Shown here: in pieces, positions 1 to 12,900 of the stretch
Layout of the letters: each line of letters opens with the position of its first letter
Numbering within the stretch: the first letter of the stretch is position 1
Assembly: GCA_949825025.1 (NCBI GenBank)
Contig: OX463778.1
Location: 44,494,646 to 44,558,645, forward strand
Source: Siphlonurus alternatus
Taxonomy: Eukaryota; Arthropoda; Insecta; Ephemeroptera; Siphlonuridae
Direction: 5' to 3'
DNA length: 64,000 nt
Notes under the pieces: generated by a model
Database searches by the model: none
What the model saw: only the letters and a program-made list of their open reading frames with translations
What the model was told of the DNA's origin: nothing
Made by a program: the position numbers and the translations under genes

Positions 1-2499
1 GTCATTCTCTATATTAGGTCGTCGTATTATCCCATTATTACAGAGGATATAGCATTAATGAAGACTACTTTGTTCAACCTAATTACTTCAATTTTGTCTC
101 CCTATCTTTGTTTTAAATTATAATGGTATACCCAAATCGACTATTTTCAAACTCCTTGCTTTATATAGTAATATTATTACGAGGGGAAAAATATAAGTAC
201 AATATATAATAATTATATTTTATATATTCAATCACTGGATATGTGTTGTAAAATACTTATAATATATGAAATGCGTAAATTTTTAAGTTATTTAATAAAT
301 TAATTCCAATTTTCAAGTATTTCACGTGTAATGTAGTTCTAGATAATTCCGCTATAAATTTAATTCACAAAGAAATAAGATTGTAATTAGATCACAATTT
401 GTTTCCTCACTGTATACTATTGTTGAATTGACACAAACCTTGTAACCCTCTCCCCCACATACCGCCCTACCCGACTTTATTTCTTAGTCCACACTTCGAG
501 TAAATTTCAATGTACATTGAGAAAACAAAAATTAAGGTGTCACAAAGTTTATTGGTAAATGAATTGTGCTCCAAGCTGATATCGTTATTAACAAATGAAA
601 GTTTGTACGGGTATATTTACGTAACTTATTTGTTTGCTCTCCGCTATCGAGCTTTAACACGCAAAATATTCTGTCGGTCCACAGCTGATGTTTGAACTTA
701 CTTTGATGTTCAGCAGACCAGCATGATCCCCAACATCTCTGTTGACAATAATAATTAAACTTTATTTGAGTTTAATAATTAAAACAAAGCGAAAAATATA
801 TTCATATTATTTACATTTTCTCAAAGATCAAAATTGAATATATTTTTCACACTGTACAGAAATTATTAGCTTTAATATGTAAATATTATTAATATTAATT
901 TGATACATTTTATATTATTTTTCAATGTTATATTAATTAGAGCATGTTTATCTTTGTGTTAAGTAATAGAAGATTTGTATTGTAGAATTTATTCAAGCAA
1001 TTTTATTAAATAAAAAACTATAAATAAGAATTTAAAACACGCTTTATGTATTTTTATCAAGATTTTTTAGTAAATAATAATAAATTTACGCAAACAATAC
1101 ATAAATACGAAATTGAATATTTAATGATTTATAATGTTTACAAAGTTTACAAATAAAAAAAATCATTCATTTTAAAACTATTTTTCTTGTATAGAATGTA
1201 TGTTTGTTAGCTTACAATACTTTCAGGAGAGGCTTGTGTAAGGTTAACGTACTTTGTTTCTGTGTACTTCGGACTGATTATATAGCAGCACATTATATAG
1301 CAAGCGCAAGCCTTTTAGCCAGTAAGCTATAGCTACTGCGATTACCAGCCAGAAAGCAAGAGATACACAGCAGCAGCAGCAGGGAAGTCTTATACTTGCA
1401 CTGTGTTTATGATACTAGATATTATCCCTTCTCTCGCACCATCGTCATTGGAGTACACCAGAGGGTTTATCTTTAGCCCATTTTAGAATGTCAATATTGA
1501 CTACATTAAAGATCCTCTCTCTCTCTCGTTGCAAACTGGCGGTCTTCTCTATATAAATACGTGTACTGTGTATACATCCCTCTCCTCTCTCTCTCTCTCT
1601 TATCATAAAATGTTGTCAAAGAAACAACAAAGATAATGATGTGATGGATCATTAATATGAATTAATTAAGCAACTTTGATTAAAGGAGAACATTACCTTA
1701 AAAATTAATTCTTTATGTTTATCAAGGATGCTTCTGCTGTCACCATTAATAGTGTTTAGACTTTCTTCATTCAATTAATGATTATTTATATCACAATATT
1801 GTAGATATAATAGGAGGAGAAAATTTATCAACATATTGTTAAAATATATATTAAATATATATATTTTTTTCCAAATAAACACACTCGAATTAATAAAAAA
1901 AACATGAAGTTTGGAGACGTATCTGTTTAAAACAAAATTATATGAAAATATTTAAAATAATTAAATATGTTAACATTAAATATACATTTCAAATTTCAAT
2001 GCTTAATTTTAGTGTTTATTTAATATTACGGCAGCCATTTAAATTAGACCCCTGATTAGGTATGCAACTATGCGCACTTCGCGTCTTAAAGAGTTGCATA
2101 GCTTTTAGGCGCTAGGTAGACCACAGGTTTGTAATACTTTTATAATACAGTATAATTATATAATAATAGTAGAGATACTAGAGATGTTATAAGGTTTTGA
2201 ATATGAATCTCTGTGTGTCTGCTGTTACAGTAAAAAGTAATAAAATCTTTTAAACTTAATGTATAAAAAAGATTTAAAAAAATCTAAATATACATTTTAA
2301 GTACCCTTTTGAAACTTTGTAGTCGTCTCCTCCTCATATATACATATAAAAGTGTGTAGAATTGGTTCCACATTACATATTTAAGTTAACAGTGTTTAAG
2401 GTATTTGCAATGGCTAACTTTTAAATGTAAAAATTAATGTCATGCTGACAGTTGTACCATAGGAAAAAAATATGAGTACTTGTATTTTTTTCTATGGTT
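1..2499. other. AT-rich non-coding stretch, no gene seen
   Basis: I see no convincing coding region, splice-bounded exon or structural RNA on either strand. It holds runs of A/T, a short CAG tract near 1370-1381 and short CT tracts at 1516-1530 and 1577-1601. Short open frames here are AT-rich, lack recognisable motifs and are not called. Confidence 0.6.
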
Positions 2500-2625
2500 G
2501 TGCACTCGTCGCCTTGGAGAATTTCCCACTTGCAGCCTTGTTAATCACCATGCCCTGTGTTATTCTTATGGGTCATGGGGATTAACAAAGCTGCAAGGGA
2601 AAATTTTCCAAGGCGATGACTGTAC
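2500..2625. mobile_element. Foldback MITE, family B, copy 1
   Basis: A 126-bp hairpin. The left arm begins GTGCACTCGTCGCCTTGG, and the right arm ends in a near-perfect reverse complement (CCAAGGCGATGACTGTAC), with about 48 bp per arm around a short centre that includes CCCTGTGTTATTCTTATG. A second, 5'-truncated copy lies at 44247-44345 with nearly the same sequence, which makes this a dispersed repeat rather than a local palindrome. There is no coding capacity. I could not settle a target-site duplication, so the superfamily is not assigned. Confidence 0.75.
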
Positions 2626-5600
2626 CTGATGTTAATAAACATAAGGTTATAAATTTTGATTTATGGTGAACCGTGCAATGTAGTGTGCATTGAATACTCT
2701 GTATAGCTAACGTAATTCAACAGAATATACTCTATGTATAAATATGCACATATTTACAGATTTTATCGCTTCTGTTGTGCATGTACAATTCACGCTGTTG
2801 CTTGGCGTCGTTGATCATACTGGCAGTGTGGCTATCACGCCGAGGTGGCAGTACTGTCTCGGTGCTCGCCACTGAAGACAATGTTGCCTTCAGTACTTTC
2901 TGATTCCAGCGGCGTCGGCAACAAATTGGTTGGACGCGCCGCTCGGGGATAATCCCAATCTAACATTTTGTTCCTCGGTCCAAACAGAAGCTTGAAACTG
3001 CTGCGAGAGATCCTCCAGGGAGAGGGATGGAATATATATTATATATATACAGTACAAAGTGTAAATGCTATGTGCTGTCTACAGTATTTGAACATCCCAA
3101 CAAAACCAATCCTACTATAAAACTAAAATGTGTGTGTATATATATTTTTTAATGTAATGTTTTTACATACCATATTATTTGTTACAAAAAATATTAAATA
3201 AAGAACGATAGTAATTTTATATCATGTCTAGCAACAAATCAAAAGTAACTAGGAAATTTAATATTGTCGTTTGTATACGTGTGGGTTTATATGTAAGACT
3301 GTAAGAAACACTCGACATTATCTGTACGGAGAATATGACGAAGGAAGATGTGCAACCCTATATTCTTGTCAGAGTGTTCGTCATGACAGCAAATATATAT
3401 TGGACCGAGAATTTTCTCTTTGCTCGCTCACTATTGTAAACAACAAGAAAGATAAATTTCATTCAAAGAAAAAATATCAAATTTCAACAATGATTTTCTT
3501 TCAGAGTAAAGCAATTTTTCCACTTTTATATAATATTTGAAAATCTTATATCACAAAGATTAATTAAATAATATGAAACATTGCAGTAAACTGAATTTTA
3601 AGCTAAACTTGAATTAAATTTTAACAAAAGTTAGGCATTAAAATGTTTAATATGATTAGTACAAATTTAATTTTGTTGTGAATGCACGCATTTATTACTT
3701 CCTATGAATTTTGTTAATTAATGTAATCACTAAATCACTAACGTTTTAACATGATGTTTAGAAACACAATTAATATAATATGAGAGCTAACAGAATTAAG
3801 TGTACAGCAGCCACAACAGGTATTAGAACAAATGAAATATATACACGATGAAAGAGATATTATTGCTTCACTTACATATACTATACAGTAATAAGCATAT
3901 AACTGGGAACTAAATTATATTCTATATTAATGACTTTTGAATTTGCATCATATGTGTCTTGTCTTATATACTTCAATGGCCCTGCATATGTTATAACTGC
4001 GTGATGTTAACATAATATATATTATAAAATTATTAGTATAATACAGAGATAGTGATGTTTAGAATTAATATCCCATATTATAAATATTTTACATAATACA
4101 AGTCTTCAACAACGTATATAATTATTAATTTTACTATGTAAATTTGATTGTTATAAATTTAGCTTTAAATATATTTTGTCCACACAATCTTACTTTGTTA
4201 TATTAAGACGTAGTACTCAAACCACACTGTTTCTAATATTATATATTTAAAGGTAAAATTTTGCATAACAAAGGAGTTGATGCCGACACAAATTTTACTT
4301 ATATGAAATTGTCTCAGGTGTTACAACAGGCTGCTTGTCGTCAGTTATATACAAAGTAGAGTTTACTTGGAATTAATAAGAAGGGTTTAATCAAGTCAGT
4401 AACCTCTCCTCCCTTCTCTCATACTTTGGTTAGTTGTCTCCGATACATAGTCTTGACTCCCACCACCACCACCATCTTGGTCTCTACAACTATTTATGCT
4501 TGCTTCAGGCAGTATTAACAAGTTAAACTAATAGCACCAAGTTTGCACGCCCGGCTGCTTTCCCTCCTCTACTCCCTCGTCACCGCCGCCGCGTGCCTAA
4601 AGTGACAGAAACGAGCATTCTGATCAGAGACTTACCTCCTGACTTAAACTTATCTACTAAGGTATAATAATTTCCACTGTCTTAAACTTTCAAGTGATAC
4701 ATTGATTAATTCAATAATGTAGTAATTAAATTTTAATTATTATTTAATGAAATTACATATTTGACATTTATTTGAAGTTAATATTGATTTATATTAATAT
4801 AATTGTTGTTATTAGGATTAAATTTTATATATAAAATAAAGCTTTTGAAGAATTGTTTATAATTATTTATATATACATATTTATAATTTCTATTTTTTTT
4901 TTTTTTTCAATGAAATAAAATTCCCATTGTTACTATTTTTAGATTCGTTAGTATCAACAAACAATATTTTTTTCTGTACTTATACACAGATTTAATTTAC
5001 ATTTGTTGTAATAATTGGCTTTATAATTTTAATATTGACCACAGTAAATAATGAATAATTTAAAATGTTATTATTTATTCTAATTTTAAAAAATCATATA
5101 CCATTAGTGTAACATTACACATCACAGACTTTTGTTAATGTTGTTTCTTTACCTTCAATTTTAATAATAATGGAAATATTCGTGATAGGGGAAGACGGCA
5201 AGAGAGTGAAACAAAACAAAAAAAAATCAAAATTTCATTGATTCAGTGCACCATATTGATTTTGACAATTTGATTTGTAACTCAAGCAGTGACAGCGGGG
5301 GAGATGACGATCCTCAACAATAAACAAAGGCAGCTAGGGCGTCGCATGGTTTGCGCGAGGAGAGTTTGTTTGACGTGAAATATCAACTCGTACTCTATTT
5401 CATCTCGTATTTTTTTGGATTGTTCGCTTCTATAAATACAACAAAATTAATTAATCACAATATTTTAATAAAGAACGTTAAATGAATTAAAAAATTAAAA
5501 GAAACCTAGTAGCTCACGGAACTCGCGCGGTACTTAATTTGTTTTTCATGTAAAAATATCATGGGATTTGTTATACGTTGTCGGAAATGATAAAGTGCAA

Positions 5601-8600
5601 TATTGTGCATTTTGTCTGAAAATTATCAGCAAATATGCCAAAATCGAATCGTGACATGCAATTTGTTCACACAGAATGAAAAATCCCATTTATTGCAGCC
5701 AGTTTGCATATTTCGACATGTCATTACGACTTCAATTAAGTCAAATTATGGTTTATTTGGGTCTGGTAACAGAAATTATTTTACCTCATCAAAAATTCTT
5801 CCCTCCTTTTACCAAAAGACTACTAACTTCATTTCTATTGATAAAAATGCGATTTTTATTATTAATAGATAAAATGACAATTGTTAGAACATGATACTAA
5901 AATAATTATAATGAATTAAATATATTTTATACAAAAATAAAATCTTTAAAGATAAATATAATTTTCAGAAAAAATTTATAACTTCTGTTTTAATATTTCA
6001 GATATATATATATATATATATATATATCAATTATCTACAAAATTATAACATAAAAATATATTATTTGTATTAAAAAAAAATCCTTTACAACAAACTTTGA
6101 CACAGAGCGAACACAGGAGGTCTGCATGATGGTTGTGTACACAAATCCCACACTCCATAAAGTACATCAAACAGCAGTTCGTGGTAATATTGGAGCTCAT
6201 TATATTACCACCACATATGACAACGTGTCAAAAAATGTTCACGTTTGATCCGAGCTTTATATTGAGTCCTTTCCGGTACAAAGCCAACCATGTTCAATCA
6301 AATGACATTACATAGGAATATTGAAAAAAAAAAGCGTATCTCTGCATTAAAAAATACTGATTTCAGATGTTAAATTATACATTGCATGCATTATTGAATT
6401 AGTTGAAAATAAAAAGTCACAAATGTATAAATTATGATAATTTTTTTATTAGTTAAAAAGGTCAAAATTTCATTGATTTTCAGAAAATGTTCCATGATTT
6501 TTTATATAATTTGTTATTTTTTATATACATATTTTTTTTTTTTTAACCAGAAAAACAGAAATCAAAATTTACATATTGAATCTGCACTGAGAGTTCGTGA
6601 CGTGGCATGAACATTCATATAAAACGTAACAAAATATTAAATAAAGTTCATATTTTTTCCTCTTCTTTTCCCCCGTTATATAAAATAACACTGTATTAAA
6701 CAATATATATACATAAGGTTTAACGTTATCAAACAGTATTTGTTTTGTTCAATTCCAACATGCAGTCATTGAAAATTCATTTACATTTAATCCTGTGAAC
6801 TAATTACTTTAGCATGAAAAATATAAAGATAATTACAAACGAACAAAATATTTAAATATAGAAAATAATAATCCAGTTTATTTTCCTTTAGTCATGGAAT
6901 TGAAGTTAACAATAAAAAAAATGTTTAAATTAAAAAATTGTAATATACGTAAAAGATATTATAAAAAAAAATTACAAAATGTCTTCTCTGATTAAAAGCA
7001 ATTTTAAATAAATATGATTGTGTGTGTATAATTTTGGTTTACTTTGCAATAATTTTAGTAAAATTTTAATAATAATTCAAGCAGTACACTTGGCTGAACT
7101 GCATATTTTTCTCATCTAAAATTTTAGTCAAGAACCAACGGCGCTCGCTTATATTCCATCTAGACAGAATGCTTGCTTGCTTGCCGCATTATAATAAAAG
7201 CGATTAATCTTTCCCCGCGTCTTTCCCAGTTGCCATTTAATTCCCTCTTCACTCTCTTTCCAGCTTCAACTATTTAATTTTCTACAAATCGAGATGCTTT
7301 TGAGAGAGAAAAATAAAAAAAAAACTTTCTTCAATAAATGTATTATAGATAAAAAATTTACCAGTACAAATTTTATTGACAACATTAAAAGTATCATATA
7401 GAAAAATATTAAAAAAATGCATGGTTGAAATTTTTCTTTTGCATATATTTTTCCTTTAATACAGCACTACTTTTAATTTTTATAAATATTTTTTTTTAAT
7501 TAAAAAATTATTGAAATTTCTTTTATTTTAACAGCAATATTCATAAAATTCACTTGTAAAAATCCATAATGTTAAATATAAAATATTTAAATTGATCATT
7601 TTCATATAAAAATTAATATATAAATTGTTAACAATAATTTGTGATTGTTGAATAATGAATACATAATAAAAATTTCGCTAAAATAATAAATTTTATTTGA
7701 AAATTTCTTCTTCAGGAAATATTATACTAAAAATACTTGAAGAACAGTAAAGCAAATAATCTATAAAAAAAAATAAACAAATATGTGGCTACACTTTGAC
7801 TCCAGCTGTTTTTGTGGTCGTGACTTATATGTAAGTGTCAATACCTTGGTATCATATTTGCTTCACGTCCCAAACTATCAAACAAACAAACGTGCGCAGA
7901 AACCAACAAAGTTTGCTGGTACGGTTTTAGTCTCACAAAAATATGAAGGACAATGGCTGCAAAGCACGTACACAAGGTCCCACTTTTTCAGTTTTTCTTT
8001 CTTTTTTAGAGTACTTATTTCATCATATTATTGGAAAATTGGAAAAAGTCAAATGTTAATTTTTTCTGCAAATTACATAAAATTTATTTAATTTGAAATA
8101 ATTAACACACAGTAATTCTTTTAGAAAATAAGTAGCTAAAATATATAAACCACGGTGATCGCAGTGAGAAATAATGCTGCCATGTTGACGTCTATTTAGC
8201 TTCCATCTTTTCCCACTTTGATCTTCGTGAGATATCTGTATATCTTATTTCTCCTTCTCACTGCCTTAACATAATTTAAGTAATCATTCAGCTTTAAAAC
8301 TCTCTTTTAAAATTTTATATTTTCAAAACAGCTGTTCTGTTTTATTGGTCATATTTTTGAAAATAGTGCGCGTTTAATATTTTCATATCAATACATATAT
8401 ACAGGGTGTTCCAAAAGTTCTTACAAAATGTAATTTGGTGTAGTCAATTTAAATTATTTGTAGCCTAAAGTGTTTAAAAAATTTTAAAAAATAAAATCAA
8501 TCATAAATTTTCTATGTTAAAATTCATATTATATATAATATATTTAATCAAAAATTATTATATATATATTTACTCTATATCCATGTATGAAATATAAGAA

Positions 8601-9640
8601 AACTATATAAATGGTCTTTTTTTTTTTTTTTTTGCCTTGGTTTTACTTTATTTAAATTTTTGCTCGGAGCTATGTATAGAGGCAAGAGTCGATATTGCCG
8701 GTGGAAGGAGAATGGTTTTGACGCTGAGTCGTATTACTTGAGAAGGTGTTACGCGTGGAACGGTAAAGCAGACATGCTTGGTAGCAGGTTCGATTCTGCA
8801 GTTTTGAATTGAACTTGCAGCGCCAGCCTGGGAATAGAAGTGGATTGTGCTGCTGGAGTGAGTGAGAGAGAAGAGTAGTAGAAGGGGGCAAGTTAGATTG
8901 AGCGAAGCAGCGAGTGAAGATACGCTCTGAATATTCATTGCGCTCATCCACCAAACACCCACCCCCTATATACCATCCCTCCACCTCCAAACCCCATTCT
9001 CCAGTTATTTCGCTTGTCACTCGCGCGCCAACTTGCTGCATCAGCCCTCTTACATTCACCCCCACCTACCCAACATCAATTCTACCCCTTTTATCCCACT
9101 TCTACAACGACTACCCTATACACAGCTTCTTAACGCTTTTTGCTTCAAAATAATTTCCATCCTTTTCATACATAGCTTATTCTGAATTATACTTCTTTAA
9201 CAATACTATACACACAGCAAGCAGTGGCAGGCAGGCAGCTCAACAATTATGATTTTCGTCGTCTCCAGTCATTAGGAAAGCATTGTGTTTCAAGTTTTCT
9301 TTGTGGCTTGATATCATACAGCCAGCAAGCCAAGTCTCTCTCTCTCTCATTATCATTCACAGCCTCCTTGCTCTAAGACAGTAGTATCATGTTTAACGAC
9401 TCAATGAATGACTGCCTTAATGAGATACAATGCTACTCGCTGGCGTCCAACTATGGTACCGTTGGCTCCTTATTGCTTTACTAAAACGCCATGTAGCCGA
9501 CTGAATTTTCTCCTCCTGAAAATTATTAAGCGCCTAATTCTTATGCAACTTTTTAGCATCATTTGTCATCCGGGTTGCATATTCATACCCCTTACAAAAA
9601 ATTTAACAAAATTTCAATTAATGGCCTTTGAGTCTTTTAT
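2626..9640. other. Non-coding, AT-rich with three richer islands
   Basis: No supported gene. More balanced sequence occurs at about 2780-3020, 4430-4640 and 8640-9130. Such islands could be regulatory elements, but nothing in them identifies a function. A 27-bp TA tract lies at 6002-6028. Near 8402 there is ACAGGGTGTTCCAAAAGTT, a phrase reminiscent of transposon ends seen in arthropod genomes, without a visible partner. Frames at 5603-5894 and 7783-8091 are open but resemble nothing I recognise. Confidence 0.5.
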
Positions 9641-9975
9641 GGTAGAAATTAATAGAGGGTAACAAATTGTATTTTTCTAGATTGTATTTTTCTTTTTATT
9701 ATCAAGAGACTAGAAAGTATTGCTAAAAAATTATTCAAAATTCAAGTTTGAACCCATGCCTTAATATCTTAATATTTAGTACTATCCTTTTATTAAGAAG
9801 TGATGCCTGTTACCTATTAACTTTCAATTGTCTCTGTACTTTCAATATTTTTAAAAAAAAAATGGTCCCTAGACTCGAAAAAACCTAAAAAAAAATCTGA
9901 TAAAATTTAGTAACCTCCTATGCATTTCTACATTTTTTTTTTTTTTTTTTTTACAAATTATATAGGTTGTTCATT
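9641..9975. mobile_element. Decayed copy of MITE family A
   Basis: The left part (TAGAAATTAATAGAGGGTA) and the right part (TAACCTCCTATGCATTTCTA, then TTGTTCATT) correspond to the two arms of the family A elements at 22786, 44893 and 62388, with many substitutions. The GC-rich centre of the family is not recognisable. The right end has a long poly-T expansion at about 9932-9952. It is evidently older than the other copies. Confidence 0.55.
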
Positions 9976-12900
9976 TTCGACTCGTTTTTACTAGTTCTGG
10001 AAAATCAGACATAACTGTTAACAATGTGTGGGTGAAAAGGCCACGTGACACTTATCCTCTAGTGAAGGAGTGAGGCAGGAAATGTAGGGACAGTGACGTC
10101 ACTCGGTGACATGCTGTGTCGCAGTGTGCAACTTCGGAGTGAACTGATTCATTAGGCGAGTGAACGTCAGTGTGCGTGACGTTCACTATTCGCAGGGATC
10201 CTCTTTTTTTCCCCTTCCCTCCACGCCTGCACGTGCGTGCTTGAGCGCGATATTTCAAATGCAAGAAACGTGTCGGTAGCCGAGTTATATACCAGCATTT
10301 TTCTTTTTTCTATAACTTTCAGTAACGTGTTATATATGCTATCACTGTTTCTAGAATTATTCAAAAAGTCAATATATTGGCGCTGGTTTAACTGGGGTGT
10401 TGACAATATATATTATAGACGGATATCACTTTTTACAATTCTTTTAATGAAATAATGCTTGTGTTACATTTCCTTTTGTTATATGTAAAGGTTAATAAAG
10501 TTAATGATAAATATACACGCAATGTATTATTAAATATTTTATATTCTTGTTGCTAAATTGTGTTCTATCTTATAATTATTTTTAATTTGTTTGAAGTAAA
10601 TGTGAGTTAAAAATTATAGTGAAATTATAAACGCAAAAAGTTTATTTGTCTTAAATTCACTACAAAATAAAAAGAGCTGCATGGAGGGCATGTATTACAA
10701 TATTGTATAAAGAAATCTAGTTTTCTTATTTCAAAAACATTTTCTCTCTCGTTTGTTCTTTCTTTTTTTCTCTTGTGTTTTTCTGTTACCTTTTTTTTTT
10801 TTTTACATAGAGGAATATATAAGTTTATTTCCCACAAGAATACAACAGCTGCTTGAGATCTAAATAAAGAATTCTGAGTGCGTTTGCCATATTATGCATA
10901 AATGCATTGGAGACTATCTTGCTTCTAAAGTAGTTTGTTTCACTTGCTTGTTTACACCAGTCTTCTCAGTGCAGCACGTCTGCATATATGTATAATCTAC
11001 CCGGGAACGTGTGTGCTCTTCTTGTTGCTACCTTCCTCCCCCCCTACCTTTGGTCAGCAACTAGAGAGAAGGGGGGGGGGGCTGAACACGTGCATTAAAC
11101 GTGCACAGTAACAACATTTCTACAGCATCTAGGATTCCAAGATTTTTCGCAGAATAAAATGAACCTTTTCAAAAATTATAAATTATATTTGTAAGGACAA
11201 AAAGAACAATAATAACATAATAAATACTAACTATATATACAGTAGTACATTGTATATATATTATAATGTGAAGATTTTGAGTATTAAATTGAACTTGTTG
11301 ATGCAAAAATAAAATTTTGCACGTTTTATTCAAGTACACGGCAATACCAATAAAATTAAATTAGCCATAAAAACAGCAAATGTTATGTGACAGGTATCAA
11401 TTAAAAAATTTACTATTTTTTTAATACTTTGATGGAATGGAACGTCAAAACTGCTTATGGTATATATTGCACAGCCTGAAAAATTTTAATGTGACTGCTG
11501 ACAGAGTATTTATATTATCGTCATAATGTTAATCATCCAACTATATTATATACCTCTCATTCAATCTAGTTTTATATTTTACCACCAGGTTCTCTGCTTT
11601 GTTCGCTTTGTGTCAATTTTATTAAATTAACTAACATTAAATTGACATGCCACAGTTTAAATTTGTAACGTTGATAGTACTATAAAACTAATTTTTTTAA
11701 CAAACCAGAAAATGCTATTATTGGTGCTTTTATTCTCATAATGAGATACAATTAGAAAATTACATTACTGTAACAGGATACAATTTATTCCGTTCAAATG
11801 TGTTTGTATAGTAACAAACTGTGAGTTATATGGTGGACAAAATTTCATGAAGTTAAGTGAACTAATAAAGTTCTGCAAGAATACGTCATAGATACAAACT
11901 TCCTTATAGTAAATGAAGTAGATTTTACTTTATCTCAAAGTTTTGGTTACATGATAGATAAGAAATTTCTATATATAGTACATTATCTATAAGATTTTAA
12001 TAGAGTTTGATGATTTGAGTATGTGTTTGTTCGTATTAAGAAAAAAATAGAATAGTTTTAAGATGACATCAAAGAAAGACCACATGATGCGAGTGACAAG
12101 TAAGTTTGTAGTTTATCTTGTTCGATATGAAACAGCGGGGGTGGGTGAACAAGTTTGAGTTATAGTGCTGAGGAAGATGATGAGGAGGTTTAGTTAATAA
12201 TAGGCCTGATCTATGGAGTGGAAGGGTGCAGCCGTAGCAAGTTACAATGAGCTTGCTACTGACACGCAAGCTGCTGACACGACGATGGGCACAGTGCCGG
12301 CTTATTGCCTTTGCTCTGAGGAGAGAGACGATCAAACTCATGAAGTGTCATCATGATCATCAAAGAAAAACTTCTCTCTGAGCTAAACCAACATGCAATA
12401 AAATTTAACACTTCTAAGAAATTTATTGCGTTTATGATGTTTTACTTCAATAGAAATTATAATTAAATTTAGTTTTATTATCATTTAATGATAATATACT
12501 AATTAAATTAACTTCAAATTATTTCTTTACTTTATTAATTAATTTTGACATTTTTGATATATAAAGGATAAGGGAGAGTTGTCTTGATCCATTCTAATCA
12601 TTAATTCTCTAATTTGAATTTGAAGCAATTTACTATTCAGAATCATTATGACTTATTATTCTTTAATTCTTAAGAGAATAATAATAAAAAGAAGAACGAA
12701 CCCCATTCTATCATAACGCATTTCGTATAAAGGCTTTCGCCTTTTACAATCATCAATTGGGTTTTGTTAATTTAACTTATTTTGACATTTTTTTCCCTTC
12801 CTACCATATATTTATTAACCCACTGAACAATTAATATTATTAGTTTTATTATTAACGTTTTATATTTTCATAATGTTTATAAAAACATATAATATTAATA

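Noticed and set aside
5603..5894. Two overlapping plus-strand frames of 72-89 codons
   Set aside because: I considered a decayed transposase or zinc-finger fragment because of Cys and His residues. The spacing fits neither BED nor THAP motifs, and the composition is that of AT-rich non-coding DNA.
8760..8840. tRNA-like B-box phrase GGTAGCAGGTTCGATTCTGC
   Set aside because: No matching acceptor stem, A box or cloverleaf could be built around it. A SINE remnant is possible but unsupported.
8670..9065. 131-codon minus-strand open frame in a GC-balanced island
   Set aside because: It starts at GTG rather than ATG, overlaps another open frame on the same strand, shows no recognisable domain, and has no convincing splice or promoter context.
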